Assembly (NCBI RefSeq): GCF_005233875.1
Contig: NZ_SZPZ01000003.1
Coordinates: 800,489-864,488 of the forward strand
DNA length: 64,000 nucleotides
DNA from: Kribbella jiaozuonensis
GTDB lineage: Bacteria; Actinomycetota; Actinomycetes; Propionibacteriales; Kribbellaceae
Reading direction: 5' to 3'
This document shows, piece after piece, positions 43,945 to 52,637 of this stretch; position 1 is the stretch's first letter; the number at the start of each line of letters is the position of its first letter. A model generated the notes under the pieces. It made no database searches, was not told the DNA's origin, and saw nothing but the letters and a program-made list of their open reading frames with translations. Both the position numbers and the translations under genes were made by a program.

Positions 43945-45096
43945 ATGTTGTCCGTCCTTGGGTATCACCGGGCTGTCCTGGCGGTTGTTCGCCGGGTGGA
44001 TGAGCGCGCCTGGACGGCGTTGCACGGTGAGCCGGAGGGCGATCTCGGCGACGTGCTGTTGCGGAATGCGTACCGGCTGGAGGAGGACGCGCATCCCGTC
44101 GTACACCGGGCGGGGCGACGCGCGGCCGAGGCGCTCGGGGTGGCGGCGGAGGTCGTGTACTTCCAGGTGAGTGGTGAGCCCAACGCGGCGTACATCCACC
44201 AGGCGAAGCCGGTCATCCTCTTCCAGGGGCCGTTGCTCGATCGGCTGGATGAGGACGAGTTGACCGCGGTGATCGGGCACGAGCTCGCGCATCGGCTGTT
44301 GTGGGAGGCCGAGGACGGTGGGTACCTCGCGGTTGACAGGCTGCTCGACGCGGCGGCCGGTGACGCGCGGACACCTTCGCAGTACCTCGAGACGCATCGG
44401 CGGTGGTCGTTGGCGACCGAGCTGTTCGCGGACCGGGGTGCGCTGACGGCTTGCGGTGAGCTTCAGACGACGATCCGCGCGCTGTTGAAGCTGGAGACGG
44501 GCTTGAGTACGGCGGACCCCGCGGCGTACCTGCGGCAGGCGGAGTCGCTGGATCTGCGCTCGGGGAGCCGTGGGACCACGCATCCTGAGGCTGTCGGGCG
44601 AGCCTGGGCGTTGAAGAACTGGGTCGACGGCGAGTACGTCGAGGAGCTGGTCACCGGGCCGCTCGACGTGGATGCGCCGGACCTGCTCGATGCTGTGGTG
44701 TTGCGTGAGCTGAGTCGGGACTTTGCTGCCGTGATCGCGCAGACCGAGGGACTGCGGACCGATGCGGTTGCCACGGCGGCGGCCGGCTTTGTGGACGTTC
44801 CTGGCGAGCCAGGGGGAACTGTGCGGTTCGACGAGCCGTTGACAGTGCGTCCGGTGGATGGGGCGCCGATGCCGCGACCGAGACCGCTGGCGGCGGCGAC
44901 CACGCGGTACCTGTGTTACCTGCTGCTCGATCTCGCGACCGCCGACCCGGATGTCGGCGATGCCGGACTGATCGCGTCGCTGGCCGTGGCCCGGCGGTCA
45001 GGGTTGCCGGGGTACGTCGACGTAGCGGACGACGAGCTGGGATGGAGCGACAAGCAACGGGCGAGGTTTGTGCAGGCTTCGGAGGTGGTCGGATGA
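43945..45096 (+). CDS. M48-like zinc metalloprotease, first gene of a helicase-linked pair
   Basis: 383 aa. Zinc motif HELAH at residues 112-116 with a downstream ELFAD (Glu159, Asp163), the arrangement of M48-like gluzincins. No membrane helix or signal peptide is seen, so the enzyme is probably cytoplasmic, unlike HtpX. Residues 50-105 (VVHRAGRRAAEALGVAAEVVYFQVSGEPNAAYIHQAKPVILFQGPLLDRL) are the usual pre-HExxH fold; the C-terminal 180 residues are unrecognised. TAGGGT (43932-43937) is 7 bp before the ATG (leaderless prediction). The stop overlaps the helicase start (ATGA). Confidence 0.8.
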   Translation: MLSVLGYHRAVLAVVRRVDERAWTALHGEPEGDLGDVLLRNAYRLEEDAHPVVHRAGRRAAEALGVAAEVVYFQVSGEPNAAYIHQAKPVILFQGPLLDRLDEDELTAVIGHELAHRLLWEAEDGGYLAVDRLLDAAAGDARTPSQYLETHRRWSLATELFADRGALTACGELQTTIRALLKLETGLSTADPAAYLRQAESLDLRSGSRGTTHPEAVGRAWALKNWVDGEYVEELVTGPLDVDAPDLLDAVVLRELSRDFAAVIAQTEGLRTDAVATAAAGFVDVPGEPGGTVRFDEPLTVRPVDGAPMPRPRPLAAATTRYLCYLLLDLATADPDVGDAGLIASLAVARRSGLPGYVDVADDELGWSDKQRARFVQASEVVG

Positions 45097-48000
45097 GCGC
45101 TGAGGATCTCGTTGCGCTGGCCGTCTCCCAGGGCGGGCTGGGCAACGACGCGTTGCTGGCCGCGGTGCTGCCGTTGTTCCACGAGACGGCCGCGGTGCAT
45201 GAGCGCGGGCTGGTTGCGCCGCTGCGCGGTCTGGATCGGATCGTCGTCGACGAGCAGAACCGGCTCGGCTTCGCGCCCGCGGACGCGGGCCGGCCGTCGC
45301 TGGCTGTGCGTGAAGTCGATGCGCGGCAGGGATCGCGACCGACGGCTGTCGAGGTCGTCGCGCACCGGCAGTCCTCGTTGGACCTGGGCGAGAGCGGTGG
45401 TCAGGACAAGACGGTCGTCCCCGAGCCGGTGCCGGAGGCGATCACGGCGCCGACGCTGGTGGCCGGCTGGCAGAGCTGGGAGCACGTGGTCGGTCACCAC
45501 GACCAGCTCACCGACATCTTCAGCCTCGGGCAGTTGCTGCTCGCGCTCGGCTGCGGTCTCGACCTGTCCCGGACCGCGGACGTCGCCACGCTGATCGATG
45601 CCCGAGGCAACTTGTACAGGCTCGATCCGGATCTGCATCCGGTGATCGTCTCGGTCGCCGCGCAGATGGTCGAGCCGGATCGGCACCGGCGCGCGCAGGA
45701 CCTGCACTCGTTGATCGAGCAGCTCGAGAACTACCGCGACCAGCCGCTGGACTTCGACGTCGAGGCGATCGTGCGGGGCGCGGCGGATCGGCGTACGGCG
45801 GTGCTCGGAGCGTTGCGGGACAGGTTGTTCGACCTGTCGCGGCGCAATCGGCTGATCAACTTCCGGCCGACCGCGCAGACGTTGAACCTGACCGAGGTGT
45901 CGGTGCCGCTGATGCTCGACGTACGGACGATCCGCTCGGAGCAGCTGTTCACCTGGCGGGACGAGCTCGCGGCCGACCTGCTGAAGAAGGCGCAGCCGCT
46001 GGGGAAATGGATCCGGTACGACGAGGCGCCGTACGCCGCGAACACCTTGGACAAGCTGATCTCGACGGCTCGTCGGGACCGGGCCGACTACGGGCAGGAT
46101 CAGCTGCGGCTGGTGCCGGCGTTCCTGCGGTGGCACGACCTGAAGAACGATCGGGATACCCGGATCGCGTCGCCGTTGGTGCTCGCGAAGGTGGAGTTGA
46201 CGCGGAAGCGCGGGGTGCGGGACTCGTACACGTTGCGGGTGACTGATCCGATCGCGGAGGTCAATCCGACGCTGCGGCATAGCTTGCGGGTCCTGTACGG
46301 GATCTCGTTGCCGGAGACGGTCGATCTGTCGTCACCGGGTGCGCTGCGGGAGTTGCACGAGCGGCTGGCGAAGGAGATCCAGGCGACGGAGCCGGGGCTG
46401 CAGTTGCATCTGCGGGAGAAGCCGCGGATCGATCTTGTGCGGCAGCGGGCGATGACCCGATTGCGGACGTACAACCGGCGGCGGCGCGGGAATGTGGCGA
46501 CGGGGTTCGGTGGGAAGCAGTACCCGTATTCGTATCGGCGTACGGACTATCAGCCGTTGGGTGTGCAGATCTATCGGACGCAGATTGCTGAGCAGACGTT
46601 GCCGTTGGGGATCGCGCTGGGGGAGGCGCCTCGGCCTGCGCGGGCGCTCGAGACTGACGTGTATTCGTTGGACACCGAGGGTGGGCCGTACTCGTGGGAT
46701 GTTGATCTGTGCGCGGTTTCGCTGGCGAACTTCAACTATCGGACGTTGGGGTTGGTGCGGGACTACGACGATTTGCTGACGAGTGGGGAGTCGGCGGCGT
46801 CGTTCGAGCAGCTGTTCTCGGATCGGCCGCGACCGATCGGGAGTACGCCGCCGGAGCTGGCGCCTGCTGATCGGCATCTCGTCGTACCTGCTGATGGGTC
46901 GCAGGTGGCGGCGATCGCTCGGGCTCGGCGGGGTGAGAGTTTTGTGATCCAGGGGCCGCCGGGGACGGGGAAGTCGCAGACGATCACTAACCTGATCGCG
47001 GACTTTGTGGCTCGCGGGAAGCGGGTGCTGTTCGTTTGTCAGAAGCGGGCAGCGCTGGATGTGGTGCATGCGCGGTTGGCGAGCCGGCGACTGGATGGGT
47101 TGTGTGCGCTGATCCATGACTCGCAGGCGGACAAGAAGGCGTTCGTCCATGGGTTGCGGGAGACGTATGAGAATTGGCTGTCCGCGGAGGACGACTTCGA
47201 TGCGTTGGTGACGCGCCGGGCCGAGTTGGTCGCTCGCGTCGACCGCCTCCTCTCCACGGTCGAGTCCTTCGAACACCAGCTGACCACGGGCGCCCCACCG
47301 CTCCGAACCCTCATCAACCGCCTGGCCGAGCTGCGCGAACACGCGTGGTCTCCCGCCGAGGACGCCGCTGGGCCGGCATCCTCCGTGGGTGCGGTGGTTC
47401 CGAGCGTCGCGGAGTGGTGGGCCGCGCGTGACGAGGTGCGCGAGGTCGCCCGCGAGTTGGCCTCGGCGGATCCGTCCACCGGCGGTGTACTCGCCCGCAG
47501 CTCACTCGCCTTCATCGCCACCAAACACTGGAACGACATAGACATCACCCTCCCCGCCCGCGCCATCCGCACCCGCTGGGACGCGGTAGCAACTGCGTTG
47601 GCAGCGATGGATAAGCCAGCTGCGCCGGCGCCTGCTGCGGAGACGGGCGACCCGGGAGGTGCACACGCGGGAAGCGGGGGGCGTGCCGCGCGGGGTGCAC
47701 ACGTGGGTGGTGCGGACGCGGACGTGCGGGAGGTTCGGGGGCTTGGTTGGCTGGGGCGGGTGGTGGGGCCGTTGGTGGGGGTGGATCGGGTGGAGGCGAT
47801 TGTGCCTCGGTCTGGTGTTGCTCGGGAGTTGGGGGCTGCTGGGGGTGAGCGGCAGCGGTTGGTGGTGGCTGAGGGGGCGGCTTGGAAGGAGGCTGGTGGG
47901 TGGAGTGAGCCGCTGGCGCCGGCGGACGCCCGGGCGGCTCTGAAGGTTGCTCAGGGCAAGGAAGGCGGGGTTCTCTCGTTTCTGAGTGGGGATTGGCGGC

Positions 48001-50213
48001 GGGTGAAGAACCTGGTCCGCTCCCGCTTCGACGCGACGAACCGTGCCGTGCAACCATCCGTCACCGACACCCTCACGGATCTGGTCGCAGCGCACTCCGC
48101 ATCGGCCGCCGTCCAACAGCACGTCGAGCAGACGCGGCGTGACTGGGGTGTCGACGACCCGCGTGAGCTGATCGAGCAGCTCGCCGCCGCCCGCAAGGCC
48201 GTGCCCGACTGGGAGTTCGTACTGCGTGACGGCGCGCCCGCGCAGCTCTCCCGCCTGGCCGACGCCCTCGACGAAGCCGAAGAACCAACTCAAGACCTGC
48301 TCGCCGACCACTGGGACATGTTGACGGTCGACGGCCTCCGCGACCTCGCCGACCGGCTCATCGCCGAGAGCCCCGTCGTACGCGCAGTCGGCCCCAAGCT
48401 GCGTGACCTCGCCACCGCCCCGCCCGCCGTGCTCACCGCCCTCCGCCAACTCGACGCCACACCCGACCAGCTCGAGTACGCCGTCTGCGCCGCCGAATGG
48501 GAACGCGCCCGCGCCGCCGCACCCCTCCAGCTCTCCTCCGCCCGAGTCGACGCGATCGTCGGCGAACTGAGCATGGCGTACGACGACCTGACCGAGCTCA
48601 ACGCCCAGGTCGTCACCGCCCAGGTCCGCCGCCGCTTCCTCGCCGAGGTCGCGCACTCCGAGCAGAGCGTCACCGGGATGTCGCCCGAGGACCGTGAACG
48701 GAAGAAGACCTTCGCGACCGGCCGGCGCGAGCTGGAACACGAGTTCGGCAAGGTCATGCGGTACCGCTCGATCCGCGACCTCGCCTCCGGCGCACCCGGC
48801 GAGGTCGTCTCGGTGCTGCGGCCGGTCTGGCTGATGAGCCCGTCCTCGGTCTCAGAAACGTTGCCGTTGACAACTTCATTCGACGTCGTCGTGTACGACG
48901 AGGCCAGCCAGATCCCGGTCGAGGAAGCGATCCCGGCGCTGCACCGCGCGCCGCAGGTGATCGTCGTCGGCGACCAGATGCAGCTGCCGCCGACGCAGTA
49001 CTTCCGCGTCCGCACACCAGACGAAGAGATAGCCGAGGACGAGACGGCCGAGCAGGTCGGGATCGCGCTCACCGAAGACAGCTTCCTCTCGATCAGCGCA
49101 CTACGCCTCGCATCGACGATGCTCACGTGGCACTACCGCAGCCGTTCCGAGGCGCTGATCTCGTTCAGCAACTCGGCGTTCTACCAGGGCAAGCTCGCCA
49201 CCGTCCCCGATCGACTGCCGCCACATGCAGCGCCACCATGGACGGTGCGGTCGGATTCGCCGATGGTGTCCGAGGTCTGCGACAGCATGCTGGCAGGAAG
49301 CATCACGGCGGTGCGGCTCGTCGACGGCGTCTACACCCGCCGTACCAACCCCGCCGAGGCGCGCTGGATCGCTGCCTTGGTGCGCGAGACGCTGATCCGG
49401 CAGACCGGGAAGAGTCTGGGCATCGTCGCCTTCTCCGAGGCCCAGCAGGGGGAGATCGAGCGGGCGCTGGACGAGCTGGCCGAGGCGGATCCGGAGTTCG
49501 CGGCGCTGTACGAGGCGGAGCAGATCCGCACGCACGGCGAACAGGACGCCGGCCTGTTCGTGAAGAACCTGGAGAACGTGCAGGGCGACGAGCGCGACAT
49601 CATCCTGATGAGCGTCTGCTACGGCACCGGCCCGGACGGCCGGATGCTGATGAACTTCGGCCCGATCAACACCTCCGGCGGCGAGAAACGTCTGAACGTC
49701 ATCTTCAGCCGTGCCCGAGAACACATGGTGATTGTCAGCAGTATCGAGCCCGAGGCCATCACCAACACCTACAACGACGGCGCCAACACCCTCCGCCGCT
49801 TCCTCGCGTACGCGACCGCCGTCTCCCGAGGCGACCACCCCGCGGCGAAGGCCGCCCTCACGCCGTACGCCGTCAAGACGCCGGCGTCAGCGCGACCGAG
49901 CGCCGTCATCGAGCAGCTCGCCGCCGCGCTCGAAGCCCGTGGCGTGGAGGTGGACACCGCTGTCGGCGAGTCCGTGTTCCGCTGCGATCTCGCACTCAAG
50001 CTCCCCGAGGACGCCGGCCACCGCCTCGCGGTACTCGTGGACACACCTGACCGCGTCGCTTCCGACACACTCCTCGAGCGCCTCACCACACACCCGAGTG
50101 CGTTGACCACCACCGGTTGGCGGGTCCATCACGTGCTCACCACGGACTGGACCCGCTCACCGGAGACCGTCATCTCACATCTTCTGGACGCCCTCCACCG
50201 GCAGGTCGACTAG
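45093..50213 (+). CDS. Kinase-like / DUF4011 / superfamily 1 helicase / MTES-nuclease-like multidomain protein
   Basis: 1706 aa. Residues about 1-225 resemble the C-lobe of a protein kinase (WEHVVGHHDQLTDIFSLGQLLLALGCGLDL, then DRHRRAQDLHSLIEQL) without visible catalytic residues. DUF4011 follows from about 237 (LRDRLFDLSRRNRLINF). The COG1112-type helicase has Walker A GPPGTGKS at 621-628, DEAS at 1269-1272, VVGDQMQLPPTQYF, GDERDIILMSV and RLNVIFSRAREHMVIVSS. The last 100 residues (VGESVFRCDLALKL, RLAVLVDT, GWRVHHVLTTDW) match the restriction-endonuclease-like MTES family pattern. Proteins of this class occur in phage defence. The ATG at 45093 overlaps the protease stop. Confidence 0.88.
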   Translation: MSAEDLVALAVSQGGLGNDALLAAVLPLFHETAAVHERGLVAPLRGLDRIVVDEQNRLGFAPADAGRPSLAVREVDARQGSRPTAVEVVAHRQSSLDLGESGGQDKTVVPEPVPEAITAPTLVAGWQSWEHVVGHHDQLTDIFSLGQLLLALGCGLDLSRTADVATLIDARGNLYRLDPDLHPVIVSVAAQMVEPDRHRRAQDLHSLIEQLENYRDQPLDFDVEAIVRGAADRRTAVLGALRDRLFDLSRRNRLINFRPTAQTLNLTEVSVPLMLDVRTIRSEQLFTWRDELAADLLKKAQPLGKWIRYDEAPYAANTLDKLISTARRDRADYGQDQLRLVPAFLRWHDLKNDRDTRIASPLVLAKVELTRKRGVRDSYTLRVTDPIAEVNPTLRHSLRVLYGISLPETVDLSSPGALRELHERLAKEIQATEPGLQLHLREKPRIDLVRQRAMTRLRTYNRRRRGNVATGFGGKQYPYSYRRTDYQPLGVQIYRTQIAEQTLPLGIALGEAPRPARALETDVYSLDTEGGPYSWDVDLCAVSLANFNYRTLGLVRDYDDLLTSGESAASFEQLFSDRPRPIGSTPPELAPADRHLVVPADGSQVAAIARARRGESFVIQGPPGTGKSQTITNLIADFVARGKRVLFVCQKRAALDVVHARLASRRLDGLCALIHDSQADKKAFVHGLRETYENWLSAEDDFDALVTRRAELVARVDRLLSTVESFEHQLTTGAPPLRTLINRLAELREHAWSPAEDAAGPASSVGAVVPSVAEWWAARDEVREVARELASADPSTGGVLARSSLAFIATKHWNDIDITLPARAIRTRWDAVATALAAMDKPAAPAPAAETGDPGGAHAGSGGRAARGAHVGGADADVREVRGLGWLGRVVGPLVGVDRVEAIVPRSGVARELGAAGGERQRLVVAEGAAWKEAGGWSEPLAPADARAALKVAQGKEGGVLSFLSGDWRRVKNLVRSRFDATNRAVQPSVTDTLTDLVAAHSASAAVQQHVEQTRRDWGVDDPRELIEQLAAARKAVPDWEFVLRDGAPAQLSRLADALDEAEEPTQDLLADHWDMLTVDGLRDLADRLIAESPVVRAVGPKLRDLATAPPAVLTALRQLDATPDQLEYAVCAAEWERARAAAPLQLSSARVDAIVGELSMAYDDLTELNAQVVTAQVRRRFLAEVAHSEQSVTGMSPEDRERKKTFATGRRELEHEFGKVMRYRSIRDLASGAPGEVVSVLRPVWLMSPSSVSETLPLTTSFDVVVYDEASQIPVEEAIPALHRAPQVIVVGDQMQLPPTQYFRVRTPDEEIAEDETAEQVGIALTEDSFLSISALRLASTMLTWHYRSRSEALISFSNSAFYQGKLATVPDRLPPHAAPPWTVRSDSPMVSEVCDSMLAGSITAVRLVDGVYTRRTNPAEARWIAALVRETLIRQTGKSLGIVAFSEAQQGEIERALDELAEADPEFAALYEAEQIRTHGEQDAGLFVKNLENVQGDERDIILMSVCYGTGPDGRMLMNFGPINTSGGEKRLNVIFSRAREHMVIVSSIEPEAITNTYNDGANTLRRFLAYATAVSRGDHPAAKAALTPYAVKTPASARPSAVIEQLAAALEARGVEVDTAVGESVFRCDLALKLPEDAGHRLAVLVDTPDRVASDTLLERLTTHPSALTTTGWRVHHVLTTDWTRSPETVISHLLDALHRQVD

Positions 50214-51415
50214 CCGCCGATCAGAAGCCGTCCGGCTACCAGAGCTCCGTCGGTCTTGATCTCCCCGCCGACCTTCACCGCCTGCGCCCGCGTTTCCGGG
50301 CTCAAGGCGATCTCCAGCGCAGCAGTCAGCGAGTCGACCGTAGGCGTCGCGCGTTCGTGCGCGGCCCCGATCCCGAGCGCGGCAACCCGGGACGCCCAGT
50401 ACGGCTGATCCGCGATCAGCGGTACGACGACCTGCGGCGTACCGGATCGGGCAGCGGTTGTCGTGGTCCCGGCGCCGCCGTGATGCACGATCGCCGCGAC
50501 CCTCGGGAACAACGCCTGCTGGTTGACCTCCCCGACCACGAAGCAATCCTTGCCCTCATCGGCAAGATCCAGCTCGGCCCAGCCGCGGCTGAGCAGTACA
50601 CGGCGACCGTGTGCGCGGCACGCCTCGATGGCCGTCCGGGCGATGTCCTTCGGCGCATGCGCGGCCATGCTCCCGAACCCGACGTACACCGGTGGCTCGC
50701 CGGCCTCAAGAAACGCCTCCAGCTCATCAGCCAGCGGACGGTCGTCACGCAGCAGCCATGCGCCCGTCTGTACGACGTCGAGGTCGGTCATGCCCTTCGA
50801 CGGGCACAGCAGCGGATCCGCGGCGAGCCAGGGGCGCTCGGTGAACACGTAGTCCCGAACGTTCTCCACCGGCGGCAAGCCGATCTCGGCGCGGTGGCTG
50901 TTGAGGGAAGGGCCGTACAAGGCGTTCACGCGCTCGGCGTCCTGCTGCCACAACACGCGTCGATCGGTCACCCCTTCCGGCGACGGCGTACCCGGGCGTG
51001 CTCCCGGCGAGGAATGCTGCGACGGGATGCCGCCCAGATGGAAGGCCGCGAGCACGTACCGGATGCCGAGCTTGTCGGCGACGTCCCGCGCACCGGCCGG
51101 CATCAGACCGGTCGCCACCACCGCCTCGGCGCCCTGCGCCACCCGGCCGAGCGTCTCGAACCGCGCGGCGACCAGCCGCGGTGCCAATACGAACGCCGCG
51201 TGCCCCGACGGTGGTTTCGGCGCCGCGACCACCGACTTCACCGACGGCCCCAGCGGCTCCATCGGTACGCCGGCCCGCTCGAGCAGTGCCTCGAAATCAT
51301 CGTCCGGCGGCGCGCAGACCGTTGCCTCCGCACCGAGCTCTTGTAGCGCTACCGCAAGTCCTGCCAACGGCTCCACATCGCCGCGTGATCCCCACGTTGC
51401 CAACACAAAACGCAC
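50210..51415 (-). CDS. GT1-family glycosyltransferase (MGT/Gtf type)
   Basis: 401 aa, GT-B fold. The N-terminus VRFVLATWGSRGDVEPLAGLAVALQELGAEATVCAP and the C-terminal nucleotide-sugar site VGEVNQQALFPRVAAIVHHGGAGTTTTAARSGTPQVVVPLIADQPYWASRVAALGIG are typical of enzymes glycosylating lipids, macrolides or glycopeptides. Acceptor unknown; often a stand-alone detoxifying or sterol-glucoside-type enzyme. GTG start at 51415. The 3' end overlaps the helicase gene by 4 bp. Confidence 0.92.
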   Translation of the reverse strand: MRFVLATWGSRGDVEPLAGLAVALQELGAEATVCAPPDDDFEALLERAGVPMEPLGPSVKSVVAAPKPPSGHAAFVLAPRLVAARFETLGRVAQGAEAVVATGLMPAGARDVADKLGIRYVLAAFHLGGIPSQHSSPGARPGTPSPEGVTDRRVLWQQDAERVNALYGPSLNSHRAEIGLPPVENVRDYVFTERPWLAADPLLCPSKGMTDLDVVQTGAWLLRDDRPLADELEAFLEAGEPPVYVGFGSMAAHAPKDIARTAIEACRAHGRRVLLSRGWAELDLADEGKDCFVVGEVNQQALFPRVAAIVHHGGAGTTTTAARSGTPQVVVPLIADQPYWASRVAALGIGAAHERATPTVDSLTAALEIALSPETRAQAVKVGGEIKTDGALVAGRLLIGG

Positions 51416-51505
51416 TGGCCAATCTCCGTTCCCCGAGCTCCGACGAGCTGATCAGCCCACCATTCTGCGAGCCGAACCGGGGCTTGCGGCAAGTCCCCTG
51501 TGCCG

Positions 51506-52132
51506 CTATACGTTGGAAGTAGAGGGTGATTGACGCAGCTGATAGACGATCAGTCCGGCGAGAAGTGCGCCCAGCGTGCCGAGGGCCAGGTCGCCGAGGG
51601 TGTCGGTGTAAGCCGTCTGTAGTTCGGGGGAGTTGCGGACGAAGGCGACGTACTCGCCCAGCTCCCACACAACCGCAGCCGTGGCGCCGAAACCGAGGGC
51701 CACGAAGGCGGTGAGACCTCGGGACAGGCCGCGCGGTGCGAACGCGAGCAGCACGCCGGCGGTGAGGAAGCCCCACAGGATGAAGTGCATCGCGTCGTCC
51801 CACCAGTTGACCGTGTCGAACAGGTTGAGCCGGTTGCCGATCAGGTCGATCAACCACGGCAGCGTCATCAACAGGTCCGCCTGCCACGGGAACGTGCGGT
51901 GGAGTTTGCTGCGCGTGCGCCCGTAGGCCCACCACCACAGCGGGAGCACCATCGCGCCGATCGGGTACACGACCAGGCGGGCGGTCGACGCCTTGCCCTT
52001 GATCCCGCTGAGATCCGGCCAGATCAGGGCCGAGAGCAACAATGCGAACAGCAGCACCTTCGCGGCCAGGGCGGCGTACCGCAGCCAGTTCGCCCGCGTC
52101 GCGCGGACCGTGGTCACAGCCATCGTCGTCAT
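51506..52132 (-). CDS. Multi-pass membrane protein (DUF2238-like)
   Basis: 208 aa, five to six helices. Conserved polar motifs within the membrane (NLFDTVNWWDDAMHFILWGFLTAG and VVWELGEYVAF) fit the DUF2238/YjdF family; the Asp-Asp-x-x-His and Trp-Glu-x-x-Glu residues may form a metal or substrate site. Function unknown. The ATG at 52132 is used; a second Met at residue 4 is possible. Followed by the glycosyltransferase gene 90 bp downstream on the same strand. Confidence 0.8.
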   Translation of the reverse strand: MTTMAVTTVRATRANWLRYAALAAKVLLFALLLSALIWPDLSGIKGKASTARLVVYPIGAMVLPLWWWAYGRTRSKLHRTFPWQADLLMTLPWLIDLIGNRLNLFDTVNWWDDAMHFILWGFLTAGVLLAFAPRGLSRGLTAFVALGFGATAAVVWELGEYVAFVRNSPELQTAYTDTLGDLALGTLGALLAGLIVYQLRQSPSTSNV

Positions 52133-52185
52133 GCCTCCCAGTCAATCGGGCCGCTGGGCGAGGCGGATGAGTACAACTACGCGAA

Positions 52186-52229
52186 GAACCCCCGCGATCT
52201 CCGTCATTGTGACGGAGATGCGGGGGTTC
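52186..52229 (-). terminator. Strong hairpin after the FKBP gene
   Basis: Arms 52186-52206 and 52210-52229 form a 20-bp stem with a single bulged base and a 3-nt loop (outer GAACCCCCGC, inner TCTCCGTCA). It lies 16 bp past the FKBP stop on the minus strand and separates that gene from the membrane protein gene at 52132. Confidence 0.8.
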
Positions 52230-52244
52230 CGGACAGCGCTCGGT

Positions 52245-52616
52245 TCAGCTGACGCTGACGAGGTCCACGACGAAGATCAGGGTCTCGCCCGGCTTGATCG
52301 CGTTGCCGGCGCCACGGTCGCCGTACCCCAGGTGCGGCGGGATGACCAGCTTGCGCCGGCCGCCGACCTTCATGCCCTGGACGCCGGTGTCCCAGCCCTG
52401 GATGACCTGGCCGACGCCGAGCTGGAACGCCAGCGGGGCACCGCGGTTGTACGACGCGTCGAACTCCTCGCCGGTGGAGTGGGCCACGCCCACGTAGTGC
52501 ACATTGACCCGCGAACCGGCCTTCGCCTCGTCGCCGTCGCCAACGGTGATGTCGGTGATCTCGAGATCCGCCGGGGGCGGACCCTCCGGAAAGTCGATCT
52601 CTGGCTTCTCAGTCAT
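52245..52616 (-). CDS. FKBP-type peptidyl-prolyl cis-trans isomerase
   Basis: 123 aa, single FKBP domain without signal peptide, so cytoplasmic. Active-site residues are seen in VNVHYVGVAHSTGEEFDASYNRGAPLAFQLGVGQVIQGWDTGVQGMKVGGRRKLVIPPHLGYGDRGAG (Tyr, Asp, Phe, Ile, Trp and Tyr of the pocket). Catalyses proline isomerisation in folding. A strong hairpin follows its stop, and an alpha/beta hydrolase gene lies 21 bp upstream on the same strand. Confidence 0.95.
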   Translation of the reverse strand: MTEKPEIDFPEGPPPADLEITDITVGDGDEAKAGSRVNVHYVGVAHSTGEEFDASYNRGAPLAFQLGVGQVIQGWDTGVQGMKVGGRRKLVIPPHLGYGDRGAGNAIKPGETLIFVVDLVSVS

Positions 52617-52637
52617 ACCTTCCAGCTAACCAGATCG

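Noticed and set aside
44916..46280. 454-codon minus-strand frame opposite the helicase N-terminus
   Set aside because: Arg/Gln-rich shadow; overlapped by the helicase with its conserved DUF4011 motifs.
45093..50213. Type I restriction or DEAD-box housekeeping helicase
   Set aside because: Motif set (GPPGTGKS, DEAS, QLPPTQ) is superfamily 1 Upf1-like with DUF4011; no methyltransferase or specificity subunit is adjacent.
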